From positions 105,600,001 through 105,664,000 of the forward strand of contig JAUMIR010000004.1 in the NCBI GenBank assembly GCA_030847615.1: a stretch of 64,000 nt of DNA. Reading direction: 5' to 3'. The notes below the pieces were generated by a model that was not told where the DNA came from, did not search any database, and was given only the letters and a program-made list of their open reading frames with translations. Source of the stretch: Gambelia wislizenii. Lineage: Eukaryota > Chordata > Lepidosauria > Squamata > Crotaphytidae. Below, piece after piece: positions 55,366 to 64,000 of the stretch. Made by a program: the position numbers and the translations under genes. The number at the start of each line of letters is the position of its first letter. Positions within the stretch are counted from its first letter, which is position 1.

Positions 55366-58309
55366 ACGTTACTTTGGGGGAAAGCCCTATATTTTACAAC
55401 TATAAAAGTAACTCAAAGTTACAATTGCACCTTAATGAGAATGATCTTATCACTTGGTAAGTTACAAGGATTTCTAAATTAATTAAATTAATTATTAAAG
55501 ATCAGCAATTTCCTTTTCCCTTTACTATTGGAAAAAGGAATTAATTGAATCTGTAACCCATAATTTGTAACGAGTTCTGTAACTAGGTTTAACAAGCTTT
55601 GAGGAGGAGAAAGTACAGAAAGGTTACAGTAATCTCACGCTACATAAATAGTCAAGATGGAAAATGAAAGATTTTACTCCTTGCATTTCCACCGAACAAT
55701 GCAATAGGTACTGAGAAAAAATAAAAGTATATTGCAAGACAGATACCTTCACCTTCCTAGCACATGTTGTTGCTTAAAAACAATGCACTACTTAGGCCTT
55801 GCTCTTTCATGATACTCCTAAATGATTTTATACCTTAAACTATGAGAAATCTTGTTCTTGAAAGTCAAGGAAAGATTATATATCAAGCTCTGGAAAAACA
55901 AAAATGCAGCCACAGGATGCAAAGAGGTCTTGCTGAGTTTTATGTACTGTGTGCTAACTCACTAGCATTTCTAGTGGAAACCCAATTGCCAAGTTTCAGC
56001 CACAAGTGAATTTCTATCACCAAGTTAATCTATTATGCCTAGAAATAAGAGCTCATGGCAGAAATGCTGACACAATCTTCACAATGGCAGCAGAACTGTT
56101 TGCGCTGTTGCAGCACAGATTCAATTGTGCTTCAGCCAAGAACACCTTGACAATCTTGTTTGGGACTTGTGATTAGTTTTTTGCTCCTGTATGCTGGAGC
56201 TCAATTGAACTAATAGAACAGGTTTTTGGTTTGGGGTTTTGTTTTTTGCAAAGCTTGGGTGATTACACTGCACCACAGAATGCTTCTGAAGCAGATTCGG
56301 CCTGGGTGCAAATAACAAATGAATTGTCAGCACTGCTCCATGAAGTCAGTACAATGTTGTTCATACAGATGCTTATTTATATTCAGGCAGCTCCTTCTTT
56401 CTTGCTCCCTTTGTTAACATTATTGAAGAAAACTGACTCCAGCTGCCAACGCTATAGAAGTCAGTGCCAACAATTTAAAGGCACAGTATAGTAGAACAGA
56501 AGATAAACATATAGTCAACCAGCTTAAAAGGAAGAAACATGTGCAAGACCTCTGAGTGTTTTACAATTCTATTTCTGGCCATGTGAAATTAATGAGACAC
56601 TTCTTAGGGAAAGATTAATTAACACCTGGGAAATTAAAAAAAAAAAAGATTTATGGGGCCAAATTCTGCTCGACAGGATCCCAGGACAAATCCATTTATA
56701 GTTATTTCAAAGGAAAGTGTGCTTTGAAAAAGAAATTCTAGTTTCAGTGCCACTGAGAGAAGAATTAAGTTCATACCAACATTACCAATTATTGTTCCCA
56801 TCAAACCTGGAAATGTTAATGTAGGGAAAGAGGAAACCTGGAGAGTTTAAAATGTTAATACTGCTCTTACCCTTGAAATTGCATGTCTGAATGCGGAGAG
56901 CAGCAAAGCAAAGCATTTTAGTGAAATATCATTGCTGTGCAGAAGTTAGAAAGGAATCATGGCTATTACCTCTTTTGTTTTCATTATTCTTTGGTCTTAT
57001 TTCTTTATTTTATCTTCCTATGCTGTTTTCTACACAGTAAATATGTGCACTGGAGAAGAATGTCACCGGGTGTCATCATTCAATACTCACCACAAGTCCT
57101 ATCTAAGTATTATTGAGCGGTACCTGTGAAGAAAAAGTAAGGTCAACCCTACCACAGCATCACTAAATGTGTTGGTTCCAGACTGGCCTTCTAAGCATGG
57201 AGTTTAACATGCAAAGAATCCTTCCCATGACTGAACAGGATCATTTGGTTGATCACAGAGAAGATTTTAAGTATGTTCAGTTTAACAGGAAAAAATCTCT
57301 GTGAAGACTAAAGATTGGCCTGGCATGTGAACCCCTGTTTATGAAGAAATTTGTGAATGTTTGGAACATTCTTACCCAAAAAAAAACCCAACAACAACAA
57401 CAACAAATAAACATTTTACCATCTTAGAGGGCTCTAAGTATAATTAACTTTGGACTTATCCCTGTCACTCACTCACTCCCCATCCTAAGTACATCTAGTG
57501 GTATTACAGTCATCTCAGGGCACATGTACACTACAAAGTTATAGCAGTTTGATACCCACCTTAATGATCATAGCTTCATCCTATGGAATTCTGGGATTCT
57601 AGTTAGGGATGTAAGTCTTTGTTTTATTCTCTCAAACAGCAACAAACATTTTTTAAAAAAAGTTTTCTTACTGTGTTCGGTTATGAGAAATGTTGCATCT
57701 ATTCCAACAATTTTCACATGTCTGTACCTTTACTGAAAATCTCATGAACTTTTCTTACAAAAAGATTGCTTTTGCACAAAATATGAAATTTTTGTGTTGG
57801 GGGATGTCAGCATGTAGAGAACACCCTAAATCTTGAAAAGTTCCTGTAAAAAAATGTCTCTGAAACAGGTCTTTTAAGGGTAACTTTGAAAAGTAACAAA
57901 AATGTTATTTGTTACACAAAGAGAGTAACTTTGTTCCCACTAATTGTTACTCTTGAAATGTGACTTTGTTTTACCTTTTCACCTCACAAAAATAACTTAC
58001 TTCAGGCAGTTTTGTTACTTGTAACTCTTCACTTCCAAGCTTTGCTTCTGCAGGCCTACTCAGGGCTACTCAGAATTAAGCCTAAGCATGAGAAGCATTC
58101 TGCTGACAAGTAAACAGGACAAATCTTAGAGGTAGTCATTCAGCCGACAGCATACTTTTAGCAGTAATACCAACATATTACAACAATTTGGCCTTGTTTT
58201 CACAGCTCCTGATTCATTTCTGAGCCCAATTCAAAAATGGTGGTTTTGACTGATCAAGTTCTATGACTGAACACCTCCTGCCACAGGTGTCTACCCATTC
58301 TTTAAGGTC
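55366..58309. other. repeat-poor region; F-type MITE piece at 57516-57602
   Basis: This is one of the longest stretches here without many recognisable repeats. At 57516-57602 CAGTTTGATACCCACCTTAATG and CTATGGAATTCTGGGATTC match the F-type arm. I found no frame with a recognisable protein domain; frames of 60-86 codons look random. Confidence 0.35.
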
Positions 58310-58608
58310 ATCTATAGCAGTGGCTCTTAACCTTTTCTTTACCAAGGACGCCTTTTAAACATATTTTGTTGCTGGAAGGGAAGATGCTTCTCCTGCCTCT
58401 TCCTGCAAGTTTGTGGCTGGAGTGGATTGAATGATAATGTGCAGGCCAAGCCAGCTAGCCAGCCTTTGCCTTGGCTCCTGTCATGTGGCCACTCTACTGC
58501 AGGCAGGAGGTGGGCTGAGCAGCCTTCAAACCTTCACGGAACCCCTTTGAAGACATTGCAGCCCCCTGGGGGTCCCCAGACCACAGGTTAAGAGCCACTG
58601 GTCTACAG
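58310..58608. mobile_element. hAT-type MITE, 283 bp
   Basis: The ends CAGTGGCTCTTAACCT and AGGTTAAGAGCCACTG (58318-58600) form a perfect 16-bp inverted repeat typical of hAT elements. 8-bp flanks ATCTATAG (58310-58317) and GTCTACAG (58601-58608) agree at six positions, fitting a hAT target duplication. GGAACCCCTTTGAAG and CCCTGGGGGTCC are sub-terminal blocks of this group. Confidence 0.88.
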
Positions 58609-58934
58609 CAATTCTCCCCTGAATGCCCCTCAATCTGTAGCTATTAAATGGAGGACCATTTTTAGTGGGGACTCCATACTCATAAAATGTCCCATGCCAT
58701 TTTAATTCCTTTTGAACTACGGTGATTTAAGCTCCTCCTCAGTTCACTGATTGATTTTCAGCCCTTTGTTTTGGATGTCATTTTTATCATGCTGATCTTT
58801 GTGTTGTTAATTTTTTATATGTATTGTCAGGTTGTGTTTTCACATAGTTACACAACATCTAAGGAACTAGGTGTATGAGCACCAAACAAATATAACAACT
58901 GTCAACAAATAACTCGGCACACATCTGTATTTAG

Positions 58935-59345
58935 CTAGCCTACCTAAATATCCTAGAGGTACCAGATCACACCTGATCTTGGAAGCAAAGCAGGGTCAGC
59001 CCTGGTTAGTACTTAGATGGGAGACCTATAGTGCTATAGGCTATAATTCAGAGGGAGGAAGTGGCAAATAATAAACACTTTAACTATCATGGCTCCATGG
59101 AATTCTGGGATCTGCAATTTGTTGTGGCACCAGAGCTGTCTGACAGAGAAGGCTAAATATTCTCACAAAACCACAAATCCCAAAATTCCATAGCATTGAG
59201 CCATGGGAATTAAAGCAGTGTCAGACTACATTATTTTTGAAGTGTGGCAGCCGTGTGAGTATCCCTTGACTTTAAAAACCCTATGAAATTCATGGGGTTG
59301 CCATAAGTCGACAGGTGACTCGAAAGCTCACACACATACACACAC
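58935..59345 (+). mobile_element. 5S-rRNA-derived SINE, split by an F-type MITE
   Basis: 58961-59030 contains 5S rRNA blocks: ACACCTGATCTTGGAAGC, AAGCAGGGTCAGCCCTGG, TTAGTACTTAGATGGGAGAC. The body continues to GAGGGAGGAAGTGGCAAA (59050-59067). The tail resumes at about 59262 with AAAACCCTATGAAATTCATG and GCCATAAGTCGACAGGTGAC. The MITE 59069-59257 separates them. It is a mobile element, not a functional 5S gene. Confidence 0.8.
59069..59257. mobile_element. F-type palindromic MITE inside a 5S SINE
   Basis: ACTTTAACTATCATGGCTCC and GAGCCATGGGAATTAAAGC are inverted arms; ATGGAATTCTGGGATCTGC pairs with CAAATCCCAAAATTCCAT. Related to 18928-19143. Confidence 0.72.
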
Positions 59346-59919
59346 AGTTCTCTCCTGATCTGTATGCAATATAAAATATAATTTCATTTCAAGTAATATG
59401 TTCTACACTTTGTATAAAGATCACAATGAAAGCAGCTCACAAACCCAAAAGACTAAAGGTGAGAATTTCTATATAAAATCCTCTCAATTAAATGTCCCTG
59501 CACAAAAAGTCCATGGTTTTAGATGGAGTCAAAAAGTGTTTGACTTGAGAACATTGAGTAAAGGTGTCTTTATATTGACCACTCTTATGATATCCATGGT
59601 TTTGTAAATGCAATCAAAACATATGTGAATCTTGCTGACACCCTTTATGAAATTCCATGTTGAGTACAAATACAGGCTGCATACAATAATGTTCAAGAAG
59701 TGAAAAACCAGATCAAAGTTTCCATCACCAAGTACCTGAGTAATGAAATGTGCTAGCAAAAAAAACTGGTCCTGATAGATCAATACACATCTTTGGGAGG
59801 CCAGAAGGAGATGAAAGAACATAGGAACTAAGGGCATATGTTCAATTGACCATAAATCTATTTCCTCATTCCTATTTTGGTGTGTTGGCAAGAATGAACT
59901 GATCATAACACAGTGCATA

Positions 59920-59951
<32 letters not shown>
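59920..59951 (+). repeat. (CA)n microsatellite
   Basis: About 16 uninterrupted CA units. Confidence 0.95.
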
Positions 59952-59954
<3 letters not shown>

Positions 59955-60250
59955 TACCCATACCTCTGAAATGACATGTGGTCTGAGTAGACACTCCTTG
60001 GAATAAGGCCAGTACTGACTAGTTTTACCAACACATGAACATGTTCCCATTTTTTAAAAGCATTTACCAGTAGATTATCTCTACAGAACATCACCACAGA
60101 AGTGGTGAATTGTTATCCATACATTTTTCTTTCTGTTAGAATAATGTGGCATCTTGTACATTATTTTTGCTTTCTGACTGAAAACTCAAAGGCCACTGGG
60201 ATCGCTGATTAGCACAAATGTCCTATATACATTGCAAATGCCAAGGAGTG

Positions 60251-60252
<2 letters not shown>

Positions 60253-60285
<33 letters not shown>
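60253..60285 (+). repeat. (TG)n microsatellite
   Basis: About 16 TG units, followed by a GGGAGGGAAAG purine run to 60326. Confidence 0.95.
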
Positions 60286-60293
<8 letters not shown>

Positions 60294-60326
60294 AGGGGAG
60301 GGAAAGAAAGGGAGGGAAGGAGGGAG

Positions 60327-61467
60327 ATTTGCACGTGCTTCCTAATTTAAATCTGGGAAAGCTGATGGAACAGAACAGGCTTTCTCACTGTTAAAAAGAA
60401 AAAGCATCTGTTGACCCAAATGCTTACTATAACAAAAGAACATGGCGTTTATTATTAGACAACCGCTCATTCTTTACAGTGCCACCAAATTAACTCTAAC
60501 TGTGCTTTTGCATGACATTTTAGCCTTCAGTACTGCTACTGAAGTTCAAAAAGTGGCCGTGTTGGCTGGGGAATTGTAATCCAAAAAAGTACCTTTTCTG
60601 AGCTCTGAGCATAAACTAGGCAAACGTTTGGTCTTCAAAGGGCCCATTGTTCTAGGCACCATCCTAGCTGTCTTTGAGTCTTTAATTTTTTTTTTCTTTA
60701 TAGAAAAGGTCCTTTCTACCTTATTCATTTCTTTTCTTGCTTGTTCATTTTATATTTTCTAAAATGGGTATTTCTTTCCAATGTGGATTCCAGGGTGGTG
60801 TATTTTCAAATCTCAGTTATTAACACAATACTAAAACAACTTAACATGATCACAATGAAACTGAGAAGCAATAACCAAAAACTATTTCACCAAATTAAAA
60901 AAAAACCATCAATTTAGAATACGAGGGAAAATAAGACCTTTTGGCCCTGGGTTTGAAATTTCATGTTAATGCCAGTCATAGCTCCCTTGTGATAGTATTC
61001 CCAAATCAGGAGACATCAAAATAGCATAAAATAAAATAAAAATAAAAATTGTCATCTGGAATTCTCTCCTGCTGGCTCTAGAGAGTTTCTTTACAAACAA
61101 ATTACAGTAAGTAAGGTTAAGAAAACTAAGAAATGCATGTCTTCCCATCTCAGGTCTAATATGTCACCAAATCGAAACCATACTCTGAGGAGGAGATTAG
61201 ACTTTTGTCAAAAAAGATAAAAAACATTCTTCTCTTGCGTTCAACACAACAGGGAAACAAGCAGTGTAAGTGCTCTATATTAGTGAATTCTCATTTTTAA
61301 AATAATCTCCATAGTAAATACTAGTAAACCCCAGAATATAAGCTCAAATGTAATTGAACATTAAAAGATCCAATTATGAAAAGTTTTGTACTATACTGTT
61401 CAGTATTATAAAGATACATCCAAAATATAATACAACTGTTGAAAACATTGAGGATCCTTCAGATTTT
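60327..61467. other. no feature recognised
   Basis: AT-rich spacer without identifiable gene or repeat. Confidence 0.35.
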
Positions 61468-61624
61468 CCAGCTGTACAATTCTGTAAATTTTGCATGCTT
61501 ATTAATGTGCTGCATGTGTATAAGGACTTTATCAGATGAGCCAAATCTCACAAAAACCCCAGGTCATTTAGGATGCAACAATAGCACAAAAGGCAAAATT
61601 ATCAGACATCCTCGTTGCTTACCC
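61468..61624 (+). repeat. 157-bp duplicated segment, copy 1
   Basis: It matches 61929-62085 at a constant offset of 461 with about four substitutions and no indel. It includes 53 bp of flank, the TAA target site and the left third of the A-type MITE. Confidence 0.9.
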
Positions 61625-61807
61625 ATTCCCATTGTGTTGTGCTGGCACAAATAAGGCATCACTTTTTATTGCCAGGCTAAGTGATGCCTCATTCATGCCA
61701 GCACAATGTAGTGGGAACAAGTAAGCAACCACATCATCTGATAATTTCTGCCCCTTTTCCTATCATCATGTCCTAATGACATGGTTTTTGCTGCGTTAAA
61801 GTCCTAA
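61521..61807. mobile_element. A-type fold-back MITE, 281 bp
   Basis: The left end GGACTTTATCAGATG and the right end GCGTTAAAGTCC (61524-61804) are flanked by TAA at 61521-61523 and 61805-61807. The halves are inverted copies, with AGGCATCACTTTTTATTGCC near the centre. Relative of 4156-4452. Confidence 0.82.
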
Positions 61808-61927
61808 GTCACCTATTGACTTACGGCAACCTCATGAATTTCTCAGAATTTTCTCAGGCAAGGGATACTCAGAGATGGTTTTGACAGTTCCTTCCTCTGA
61901 AATATAGCCTACAGCAATCTGGTATTC
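61808..61927 (-). mobile_element. 5S-SINE tail fragment, reverse
   Basis: CACCTATTGACTTACGGCAA, CTCAGGCAAGGGATACTCAG and CCTCTGAAATATAGCCTACAG form the part between tail and 5S head of the SINE at 58935, in reverse. The 5S head is absent because the duplicated segment begins here. Confidence 0.65.
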
Positions 61928-61928
61928 T

Positions 61929-62085
61929 CCAGCTGTACAATTCTGTAAATTTTGCATGCTTATTAATGTGCCGCATGTGTATAAGGACTTTATCAGACAA
62001 GCCAAATCTCACAAAAACCCCAGGTCATTTAGGATGCAACAATAGCACAAAAGGCAAAATTATCAGACATCCTCATTGCTTACCC
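61929..62085 (+). repeat. 157-bp duplicated segment, copy 2
   Basis: Second copy of 61468-61624, ending inside the MITE at the word CTTACCC. It leaves a half MITE (61985-62085) with no right end. Confidence 0.9.
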
Positions 62086-63242
62086 GGGAGTGGGGAGAAG
62101 GAGGGCAGAGCTGAAAGTCCATATATTCCTTCACTGAAGCACTGCAACTTGCTGACTCCTCTCCCTCCCTCCCTCCCTCCCTCCCTCCCTGTGTCTCCTC
62201 CTCACATTTTTGAGTTCTCTGCTATGGCAGAAAGATAAAATTTGCCTGCTTCCCCCAAACACTCCAATTTACCATACCATAGTGACCCCACCACTCTCTT
62301 CCCTCTCTTTCCTTTTCCCACAGGCTTTTACATTCACCTCCCTCTAGCTTTCCTTCCTTTGCTGTGGCAGTGCTTCCCTGTCTCTCCAAAACCCTTTCTC
62401 TGTGTAGTGTGGGGACAGATAGCTGCTCTCATCAAAGAAGAAGAAGAAGAAGAAGAATCTCTTCTAGTGGCCAAAGGTGGTGGCAGTGGCAGCATGGAGG
62501 AGGGGTCCCCCAGCAGGGACTCATATGCACAGGGTGTGTGCCTTCTCTCTCTCCCACTGACTCACTGCCACAATGCCCCCTCAGATCTCTTTTTAAGCCC
62601 CAAAGTTTTTCCCATCCTCTTTTTTCTGCTGCCTCTCTCCCCCTCCCCTTTCCAGACCCATATTTCACAGCAGCCAATAGGAGGCAGCAGGAAAAAAAGT
62701 GAGCCACCAGAAGGGAAAGTAGTGCCACCTTCTCCTCAGCCTGCTTTCCGGGGGCAGCCCAGGTAGCACCAAAGAGGGGGCTGGCAGGGAAGCTTAAAGA
62801 TGGAGGGGGTCACACAGACCTTGTAGAAACTCTCCCTGGGGGTACCAGTAAGGGCACTAACCCATGGATAAGTCGACCCATGTTTTCAGGGTAAATTTTT
62901 AAACTACAATTTCTCGACTTATAAGCAAGTATATATGGTATCCTTTTATCTCCATCTAGCAGTCACTACCACAGTTTCCAGCATTTAATTTCTTGGCCAG
63001 TGTAAACACAGTTTTCCTGTGTGCCGAATTTTGGTTTTGTGAGTGTAACCACATCTACTCATTGTGGTTTGCAATTTCTGATACCATAAGCTGATCATCA
63101 TTTTCCTTGCTGAACTCTGATTGCTACCTTGAGCAAACCATATAATTTGCAATGTGAACTGCTCATTCAAAAGAAAAATCCTTAAAACACTATTAACCAC
63201 AGAATAAGCTGTCTAGTAGAAATAGAAACCACAATAAATGCA
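62086..63242. other. GC-richer segment of probable repeat origin, no gene called
   Basis: 62097-62830 is pyrimidine-rich and holds a 174-codon frame without any recognised domain. At 62875-62940 the words AAGTCGACCCATG and CTCGACTTATAAGCAAGTAT look like the end of another DNA transposon, but the partner end was not found. Confidence 0.3.
62159..62190 (+). repeat. (CCCT)n microsatellite
   Basis: Seven or more tandem CCCT units. Confidence 0.92.
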
Positions 63243-63345
63243 TTATATTATATTACACTTTATTTATTAATTGTTTTGCTTTTCTGCAGAGTTCCTCAGC
63301 CAAAAGCAGAACCCAACAAATGATATAAAAGCATAACATTTTAAA
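63243..63345 (-). repeat. L2-like LINE 3'-end fragment
   Basis: ACTTTATTTATTAATTG followed by an A-rich stretch with AAAAGCATAACATTTT resembles the LINE end at 5705 and 16150. Weak match. Confidence 0.3.
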
Positions 63346-63588
63346 AAAAATAAACCCAAAGGAATGCTAAAAATAGCACAATTACAGAAAATCCTGTCAG
63401 TCAGTAATAAAAACCATCCTAAGATGTTACATGCCACTAAGATACCATGAGGGGAACAGTGTTGTAAGTCCCCAGTGGAAGCCAGACCATCCTAGAAATC
63501 ACACAAGCATTGTGGATCTTACTTCTGTTAAAGTTAGAGCATGTAGCAATGATTTCCCTACAGATCTTGATGAGTGGGATGAGAAGTA

Positions 63589-63990
63589 AGGGCTTGTTTA
63601 AACTGGGGGTAAAAAAATCATTTGAAATTCAGACTACTTTGGCCTGGAGTTGCACCACATGAAATTTAGACTACTCTGGCCCAGAATTAAGCACCACACC
63701 TTATCTGGCCAAAGTACAAATCTGCGCTCATTGCTGGGCTTATCTACACAAGCAATTCATTTGGATTTTTACCCACCCACCCCCCGGCACCACAACCACT
63801 GGCATGCAGTTGCTTACTCTGAAGTCAGAAGGAGGCAGCATGGCTGGCTGTTCCTTCTGACCTCAGAGCGAGCAACTGCACCAGGGTTCTGCCTTCCTGG
63901 CACACAATCACTCACTCTGAGGTCAGAATGACCAGGCTCTGCCTTTCTGGCCAATATTGGAATTAGGAAATGGTGCCAAGTGAGCGTGTG
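63589..63990 (+). mobile_element. D-type MITE, left end and unassigned interior
   Basis: AGGGCTTGTTTAAACTGGGGG is a D-type end (compare 17618). The interior has an approximate inverted repeat of GAAGTCAGAAGGAGGCAGC and GTTCCTTCTGACCTCAG near 63820-63865. The right end may lie beyond the window. Confidence 0.4.
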
Positions 63991-64000
63991 TGGGAAAAAT

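Noticed and set aside
58961..59030. possible 5S rRNA gene
   Set aside because: Only part of 5S is present, it is diverged, joined to a SINE tail, and lacks a proper terminator at the expected place.
59529..59951. 140-codon frame on the minus strand starting with Cys-Val repeats
   Set aside because: The start lies in a CA microsatellite and the rest shows no domain or codon pattern of a real protein.
62242..62766. 174-codon open frame, the second longest in the window
   Set aside because: It spans a (GAA)n-derived acidic run and pyrimidine-rich sequence, has no recognised domain, and an overlapping 112-codon frame exists on the same strand. Low complexity explains it.

Overview
The window looks like non-coding DNA from a squamate reptile, most likely a lizard. 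The evidence is its repeat content: tRNA-derived SINEs ending in a CAACAACAA tail with a Bov-B-like 3' region (Sauria-type), a 5S-rRNA-derived SINE, CR1 and L2 LINEs, a DIRS-type retrotransposon, Tigger, hAT and Helitron fragments, and very many non-autonomous DNA transposons. I found no convincing host protein exon, no functional tRNA or rRNA gene and no CRISPR array. The open frames are short and are either pieces of retrotransposon proteins or chance frames inside repeats. The assignment to squamates is inference from repeat types; I could not search any database.

Layout. 1-5.7 kb: a SINE with a clear 11-bp target duplication, a Tigger-type MITE, a 5'-truncated LINE (minus strand) split by a Tigger-like MITE that carries a GC-rich tandem array, and a 297-bp fold-back MITE. 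5.9-9.3 kb: a decayed DIRS-type element with gag and reverse transcriptase remains. 9.3-18.3 kb: MITEs of several families, an inverted pair of a repeat with a hammerhead-like core, SINEs and an L2-like fragment. 18.9-25.9 kb: a palindromic MITE, a 5'-truncated LINE with a 9-bp target duplication and a 304-codon frame, MITEs, an L1-like RT fragment, two SINEs, Tigger MITEs and a short Helitron. 27.1-40.1 kb: a dense field of related MITEs, including a three-level nest around 27.6-28.8 kb whose innermost member has perfect 145-bp inverted arms. 40-53 kb: mostly unrecognised AT-rich sequence, with an interrupted MITE carrying an LTR remnant (44.7-46.1 kb) and an L2 LINE split by a 508-bp solo LTR (50.6-52.5 kb). 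53-64 kb: one more MITE, a long stretch with few repeats, a hAT MITE, a split 5S SINE, microsatellites and a local 157-bp duplication carrying half of a MITE.

The most interesting signal is a group of MITEs with two terminal sequence types, GGACTTTATCAGA (called A here) and GGAGATTTTCAGAC (called B). Most intact copies are flanked by 3-bp direct repeats (TAA, CTA, CAA, TTA, TAC, ATA), which points to a PIF/Harbinger-like transposase. A and B share internal modules although their ends differ. They insert into each other repeatedly, and the B copies keep a consensus splice-donor sequence. No transposase gene for them lies in this window, so they must have been moved from elsewhere.
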